DNA of 64,000 nucleotides from Agrobacterium tumefaciens. Its GTDB lineage: Bacteria > Pseudomonadota > Alphaproteobacteria > Rhizobiales > Rhizobiaceae. The position numbers and the translations under genes are program-made. The stretch lies in NCBI RefSeq assembly GCF_009649785.1, contig NZ_WJOK01000018.1, forward strand, positions 50,887 to 114,886, read 5' to 3'. Each line of letters opens with the position of its first letter. Positions within the stretch are counted from its first letter, which is position 1. Under the pieces are notes generated by a model. The model saw nothing but the letters and a program-made list of their open reading frames with translations. It was not told the DNA's origin and made no database searches. This document shows, piece after piece, positions 60,724-64,000 of the stretch.

Positions 60724-61464
60724 TCAATCGTCTTCCGGATCTTCCGGGCATGGCCATGCGGCAGGCGTCGTCAGGCCGCTCGGCAGTTTTGTCTTGGCGT
60801 CGCCACAGGCTATGTCGATCTGTTTCTGCTCAAGGCCGGTGGCGGCGGAAAGATCGACCCCCTCTATGCGGGTCAACAGCAGGAAGGCGTTGGCAAAATC
60901 CACCGCGCCGCCGAGCTTTGCGCCCTGGAAGCTGGCACGCGACAGATTGGTCAGCGAAAATTTCGAGCCGGACAGGCTGGCATCTTCAAACTCGGCACGC
61001 CCGAGTTCAGCCTTGGTAAAATCCGCGCCGTCCAGTTTGGCCTTGTTGAAATTGGTCCGCTGCATTTCCGCATTGATGAATTTTGCGCTGGTGGCGTCGG
61101 CGGCGGAAAAGTCACTGCGGTAGGCTTCCACCTTCGTCAGGTTGGCGCCCTGCAGGTTCGCCTCTCCAAGAGCCGTCCGGATGAGTTTCGCCTTTTCAAG
61201 ATTGGCGCCCTTCAGCGAGGAGCCGCGCAAATCCGTATAGGTGAAATCCGTGCCGTAAAGCATCGCCGAATCGAGGTTGCTGCCGCCCAGCATCAGGAGG
61301 CGCTTGTTGCATTCGCGCCAGTCGATGCCGGCCATGGCGTCGGCGCGGCAGCTGGCGGCCATCAGCGGGCTGCCACTGAGCGAAACGGCAACTACCATAC
61401 CTGCCGCGAGACCGGCGACGATCCTTGTATTCCGCACGATATTCAGCCTCTGAAAGCCGGACAT
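60724..61464 (-). CDS. Exported pentapeptide-repeat protein
   Basis: 246 residues. Signal peptide about 1-36 (core GLAAGMVVAVSLSGSPL, cleavage after MAA or nearby). Then about 20 A(D/N)LxX-type repeats (residues 55-205: NLDSAMLYGTDFTYTDLRGS and so on) forming a right-handed quadrilateral helix, then a short tail with WPCPEDPEDD. Five Cys. Role unknown; periplasmic location inferred. Confidence 0.9.
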   Translation of the reverse strand: MSGFQRLNIVRNTRIVAGLAAGMVVAVSLSGSPLMAASCRADAMAGIDWRECNKRLLMLGGSNLDSAMLYGTDFTYTDLRGSSLKGANLEKAKLIRTALGEANLQGANLTKVEAYRSDFSAADATSAKFINAEMQRTNFNKAKLDGADFTKAELGRAEFEDASLSGSKFSLTNLSRASFQGAKLGGAVDFANAFLLLTRIEGVDLSAATGLEQKQIDIACGDAKTKLPSGLTTPAAWPCPEDPEDD

Positions 61465-61649
61465 TCCATCACTCCTGCCGCCGGGCGACGGCCCAAACGC
61501 AACATATGCACATTCAAGGCGTTACCGCATTCCTGGCCCACAATCCATGGACCACGCAAAGCTACAACACCCCAACATCCTATATGTAAGAAATCGAAGG
61601 GCAATCCACAAATACTAGGGGGGACGAGACTTTCGATGCCTCGCGCACG

Positions 61650-61741
61650 CGACGTCATCCTTTCGCTTGTCGCGAGGATCCAACCGTATCGTGAAATCAA
61701 TCGGTTGCAGATGCCCGGGGCAAGCCCGGGCAAGACGAAGG
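61650..61741. repeat. Intergenic element related to 28209-28300
   Basis: Starts GACGTCATCCTTTCGCTTGT, shares CGAGGAT, and ends with a CCCGGGGCAAGCCCGGGCAAG palindromic stretch. The right inverted end is degraded. The region 61465-61764 otherwise shows nothing. Confidence 0.5.
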
Positions 61742-61764
61742 TTGCCGGCAGGCCGGCATCACCA

Positions 61765-63429
61765 TCACATATTGGCGTAAACCGGCCCTTCGCCACCCTG
61801 CGGCGGCACCCAGTTGATGTTCTGGTTCGGATCCTTGATATCGCAGGTCTTACAGTGCACGCAGTTCTGCGCGTTGATCACGTAGACCTCCTCACCGTCC
61901 TTCTCCACCCACTCATAAACGCCGGCAGGACAATAACGCGTCGAGGGACCGGCATAGACGTCGTGTTCGGAACGCTTCTGCAAGTCCATATCCTTCACCT
62001 GAAGATGCACCGGCTGGTCTTCCTCATGGTTGGTGGAGGACAGGAACACCGATGACAGCCGGTCGAAGGTCAAAACGCCGTCCGGTTTCGGATAGGCGAT
62101 CGGCTTGTGTTTGGAGGCCGGCTCAAGGCTCTGCGCATCCGTCTTGCCGTGTTTCAGCGTGCCGAAAACGGAGAAACCGAACAGCTGGTTGGTCCACATG
62201 TCGAGACCGCCAAGGCCGACGCCAACAAGCGTGCCGAACTTCGACCACAGCGGCTTGACGTTGCGCACACGCTTCAGGTCCTTGCCGATATCGCCGTCGC
62301 GCCATTCCGCCTCGATCTCGGCCACTTCATCATGGGCGCGACCGGCGGAAATAGCCGCGGCGATTTTTTCCGCCGCCAGCATGCCCGACAACACCGCATT
62401 GTGGCTACCCTTGATGCGCGGCACATTGACGAAACCGGCCGAACAGCCGATCAGCGCGCCGCCGGGGAAAGTCAGCTTCGGCACCGACTGGTAACCGCCC
62501 TCGGTAATCGCGCGCGCGCCATAGGAAATGCGCTTGCCGCCCTCGAAAGTATCGCGGATGGCCGGATGCGTCTTGAAGCGCTGGAATTCCTCGAAAGGAT
62601 AAAGATAGGGGTTCTTGTAATTGAGATGCACCACGAAGCCGACGGCAACGAGATTGTCCTCCAGATGATAGAGGAACGAGCCGCCGCCGGTCTTGAAACC
62701 GAGCGGCCAGCCGAAGGAGTGCTGCACGAGGCCCTGTTTGTGGTGTTCCGGCTTGACCTGCCAGAGTTCCTTGATGCCGATGCCAAATTTCTGCGGTTCG
62801 CGATCTTTCGAAAGGTCAAACCTGGAAATCAGCTGCTTGGCGAGCGAACCGCGCACGCCCTCGCCGATCAGCACATATTTGCCATGCAGCTCCATGCCGC
62901 GCGTGAAGGCGGGCCCGGGTTCACCGTTCTTCTCGATGCCCATATCGCCGGTGGCGACACCGATCACTGCGCCTTCTTCATTATAAAGCACTTCGGTGGC
63001 GGCAAAGCCCGGATAGATCTCGACGCCGAGCGCTTCCGCCTTTTCCGCCAGCCAGCGACAGACCAGCCCAAGCGAGACGATGTAATTGCCGTGATTGTTC
63101 ATGAGCGGCGGCATCATGAAGTTCGGCAGACGGATGGAGCCGGCCGGGCCTAAGAACATGAACTGGTCGTCCTTGACCTCGGTCTTGAAGGGATGCCCCT
63201 CTTCCTCACGCCAGCCGGGCAGAAGCCGGTCGATGCCGATGGGATCAACCACGGCACCTGAGAGAATATGCGCGCCGACTTCAGCACCCTTTTCCAGAAT
63301 GACGACCGAAAGCTCCGGCTCGACCTGCTTCAGACGGATCGCGGCGGCAAGGCCCGCAGGACCCGCACCGACGATCACAACGTCGAATTCCATCGCTTCG
63401 CGTTCCGGCAGTTCCATCGCTTCCGTCAT
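61765..63429 (-). CDS. Electron transfer flavoprotein-ubiquinone oxidoreductase
   Basis: 554 residues, the usual length. Passes electrons from ETF (beta-oxidation, amino acid catabolism) to ubiquinone at the inner membrane. FAD site VVIVGAGPAGLAAAIRL at the N-terminus, ubiquinone-binding region in the middle, and the C-terminal 4Fe-4S cluster with Cys in RYCPAGVYEW and NAQNCVHCKTCDIKDP. GAGAGGAC before the ATG. Monocistronic here. Confidence 0.95.
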   Translation of the reverse strand: MTEAMELPEREAMEFDVVIVGAGPAGLAAAIRLKQVEPELSVVILEKGAEVGAHILSGAVVDPIGIDRLLPGWREEEGHPFKTEVKDDQFMFLGPAGSIRLPNFMMPPLMNNHGNYIVSLGLVCRWLAEKAEALGVEIYPGFAATEVLYNEEGAVIGVATGDMGIEKNGEPGPAFTRGMELHGKYVLIGEGVRGSLAKQLISRFDLSKDREPQKFGIGIKELWQVKPEHHKQGLVQHSFGWPLGFKTGGGSFLYHLEDNLVAVGFVVHLNYKNPYLYPFEEFQRFKTHPAIRDTFEGGKRISYGARAITEGGYQSVPKLTFPGGALIGCSAGFVNVPRIKGSHNAVLSGMLAAEKIAAAISAGRAHDEVAEIEAEWRDGDIGKDLKRVRNVKPLWSKFGTLVGVGLGGLDMWTNQLFGFSVFGTLKHGKTDAQSLEPASKHKPIAYPKPDGVLTFDRLSSVFLSSTNHEEDQPVHLQVKDMDLQKRSEHDVYAGPSTRYCPAGVYEWVEKDGEEVYVINAQNCVHCKTCDIKDPNQNINWVPPQGGEGPVYANM

Positions 63430-63827
63430 CTTGTCCTCTCACCTCGCCGGTCCCATCCGGCTGTTGTTATATCCGCTTCCGGCATTCGCACCGTGTTGCC
63501 TGCACTGGCCGAAAAGCCAGTCTGCGACAACACATTCGCCCTAGCCTGTCTTCGCAAAGCACGACGGCTTTGTCGAGCTTCCATAGCGGCAAAACATGTC
63601 GCACGCCACTCAATTGTCAGACAACCTGATGAGTATTTTATTACTTTTACGTGCACGTAAGATTGAGAATAGGAGTTGCTTGGGTGGGCGTCAAGGGTAG
63701 TCAGCACTTGCGCCGCTCTTGCGTTTATCGCCGCAACTGAAACGCCCATTCAGCTAGCTTCATCAATGGCGACGCTTCAGTTTTGCGCCAATTGCGGACA
63801 TATAGCGTGCTGGAAAGAATGATGAAC
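63430..63827. other. Region between ETF-QO and the GST gene
   Basis: About 400 bases. Holds the palindrome at 63647-63660 and AT-rich DNA around it, most likely the ETF-QO promoter with a long leader. No convincing gene is seen. Confidence 0.4.
63647..63660. promoter_or_regulatory. 14-bp perfect palindrome TTACGTGCACGTAA, candidate operator
   Basis: Exact palindrome 218 bases upstream of the ETF-QO start. Its form (TTACG-N4-CGTAA) resembles sites of regulators of branched-chain and fatty acid breakdown such as LiuR, which in some proteobacteria control ETF-QO genes. The assignment is inference. Confidence 0.55.
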
Positions 63828-64000
63828 TCAGCTCAGCGATAAACCTTCTTCAAGTATAGACTGCTTCACCGCATCCCGTTCTTTTACGCGTTCATACCAG
63901 CCTCTGAGGTTGAGAAGATCGTCGAAATGGATATCTGCACCATAGTATGACTTCAGCCATGACGCTTGTCCCCAGCTTGTGAGAGCGAACAGATATGCAT
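63828..64000 (-). CDS. Glutathione S-transferase family protein, C-terminal part (cut by window end)
   Basis: 56 codons are visible up to the stop at 63828-63830. Read on the minus strand: AYLFALTSWGQASWLKSYYG, then HFDDLLNLRGWYERVKERDA and the end LEEGLSLS. The pattern ADIHFDDLLNLRGWYERVKERDAV, quoted in part, is typical of the last helices of bacterial GST proteins (NLRGWYERVxxRPAV). The N-terminal thioredoxin domain lies outside the window. Confidence 0.8.
   Translation of the reverse strand, partial: AYLFALTSWGQASWLKSYYGADIHFDDLLNLRGWYERVKERDAVKQSILEEGLSLS

Noticed and set aside
60724..61464. Regular repeats read as a possible CRISPR or DNA repeat array
   Set aside because: The periodicity is 15 bases and in frame: pentapeptide repeats of a protein.
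60622..62055. 477-codon open frame on the + strand
   Set aside because: Antisense to the pentapeptide-repeat gene; its repetitive look merely mirrors those repeats, and it crosses an intergenic repeat.
62107..63153. 348-codon open frame on the + strand
   Set aside because: Antisense to ETF-QO, no domain.

Overview
The window is about 64 kb of ordinary, GC-rich chromosomal DNA from a Rhizobiaceae bacterium. It most probably belongs to the Agrobacterium tumefaciens / Rhizobium radiobacter group. I infer this from the gene content (psd-pssA, lepB-rnc-era with acpS, rsh-rpoZ, smpB-dapA, two RopA-type porins), from RIME-type intergenic mosaic repeats, and from a sigma EcfG-type promoter. The assignment rests on recognition of families, not on a database search. 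Genes are dense on both strands with many 4-base ATGA overlaps. I see no insertion sequence, prophage, integrase or CRISPR array.

Layout. 0-3.4 kb: the end of psd, then pssA (phosphatidylethanolamine synthesis), a 43-residue unknown protein and a two-receiver GGDEF protein. 3.4-10.8 kb: SRAP peptidase, YnfA, Nudix hydrolase, three small unknown or exported proteins, an operon ygfZ-HD hydrolase-dual-specificity phosphatase, MscS, and ZinT behind a Zur-like box. 10.8-15.4 kb: an NMT1-type ABC importer diverging from a fused dioxygenase-esterase gene across a perfect inverted repeat. 15.6-24.2 kb: DUF2339 membrane protein, HD protein, MOSC protein, methyltransferase, MFS, recO, a single receiver domain and a Crp/Fnr regulator. 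24.3-31.6 kb: era, rnc, lepB, acpS, DUF2062, DUF3563, rsh and rpoZ, all on the minus strand. 31.9-38.5 kb: NYN (LabA-like) protein, a globin-coupled chemoreceptor, smpB, dapA and a soluble lytic transglycosylase. 38.5-42.2 kb: two paralogous porins and tRNA-Ser(GCT). 42.2-49.7 kb: a stress-type ElaB/DUF883 protein, an aldolase, a ferredoxin reductase, a PilZ-like protein, a HisC-like aminotransferase, small exported proteins and a frameshifted P-loop kinase. 49.7-64 kb: amn, vapBC, OsmC, a class III aminotransferase, a lipid kinase, MFS, mgtE, uppP, HxlR with a quinone-reductase-like enzyme, a pentapeptide-repeat protein, ETF-QO and the end of a glutathione S-transferase.

Most genes are housekeeping: phospholipid and cell-wall synthesis, protein export, RNA maturation, stringent response, lysine synthesis and trans-translation. 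The accessory interest lies in regulation and small genes. The main points are two short leader ORFs, before mgtE and before an MFS exporter, the second carrying a terminator-like hairpin. Others are a near-ideal GGAAC-N16-CGTT promoter for the DUF883 gene, several perfect palindromes that look like operators, a one-base frameshift in a kinase gene, and a porin pair whose ends look homogenised by gene conversion. I found no gene cluster that I would call a new multi-gene system; the best candidates for new biology are the leader peptides.
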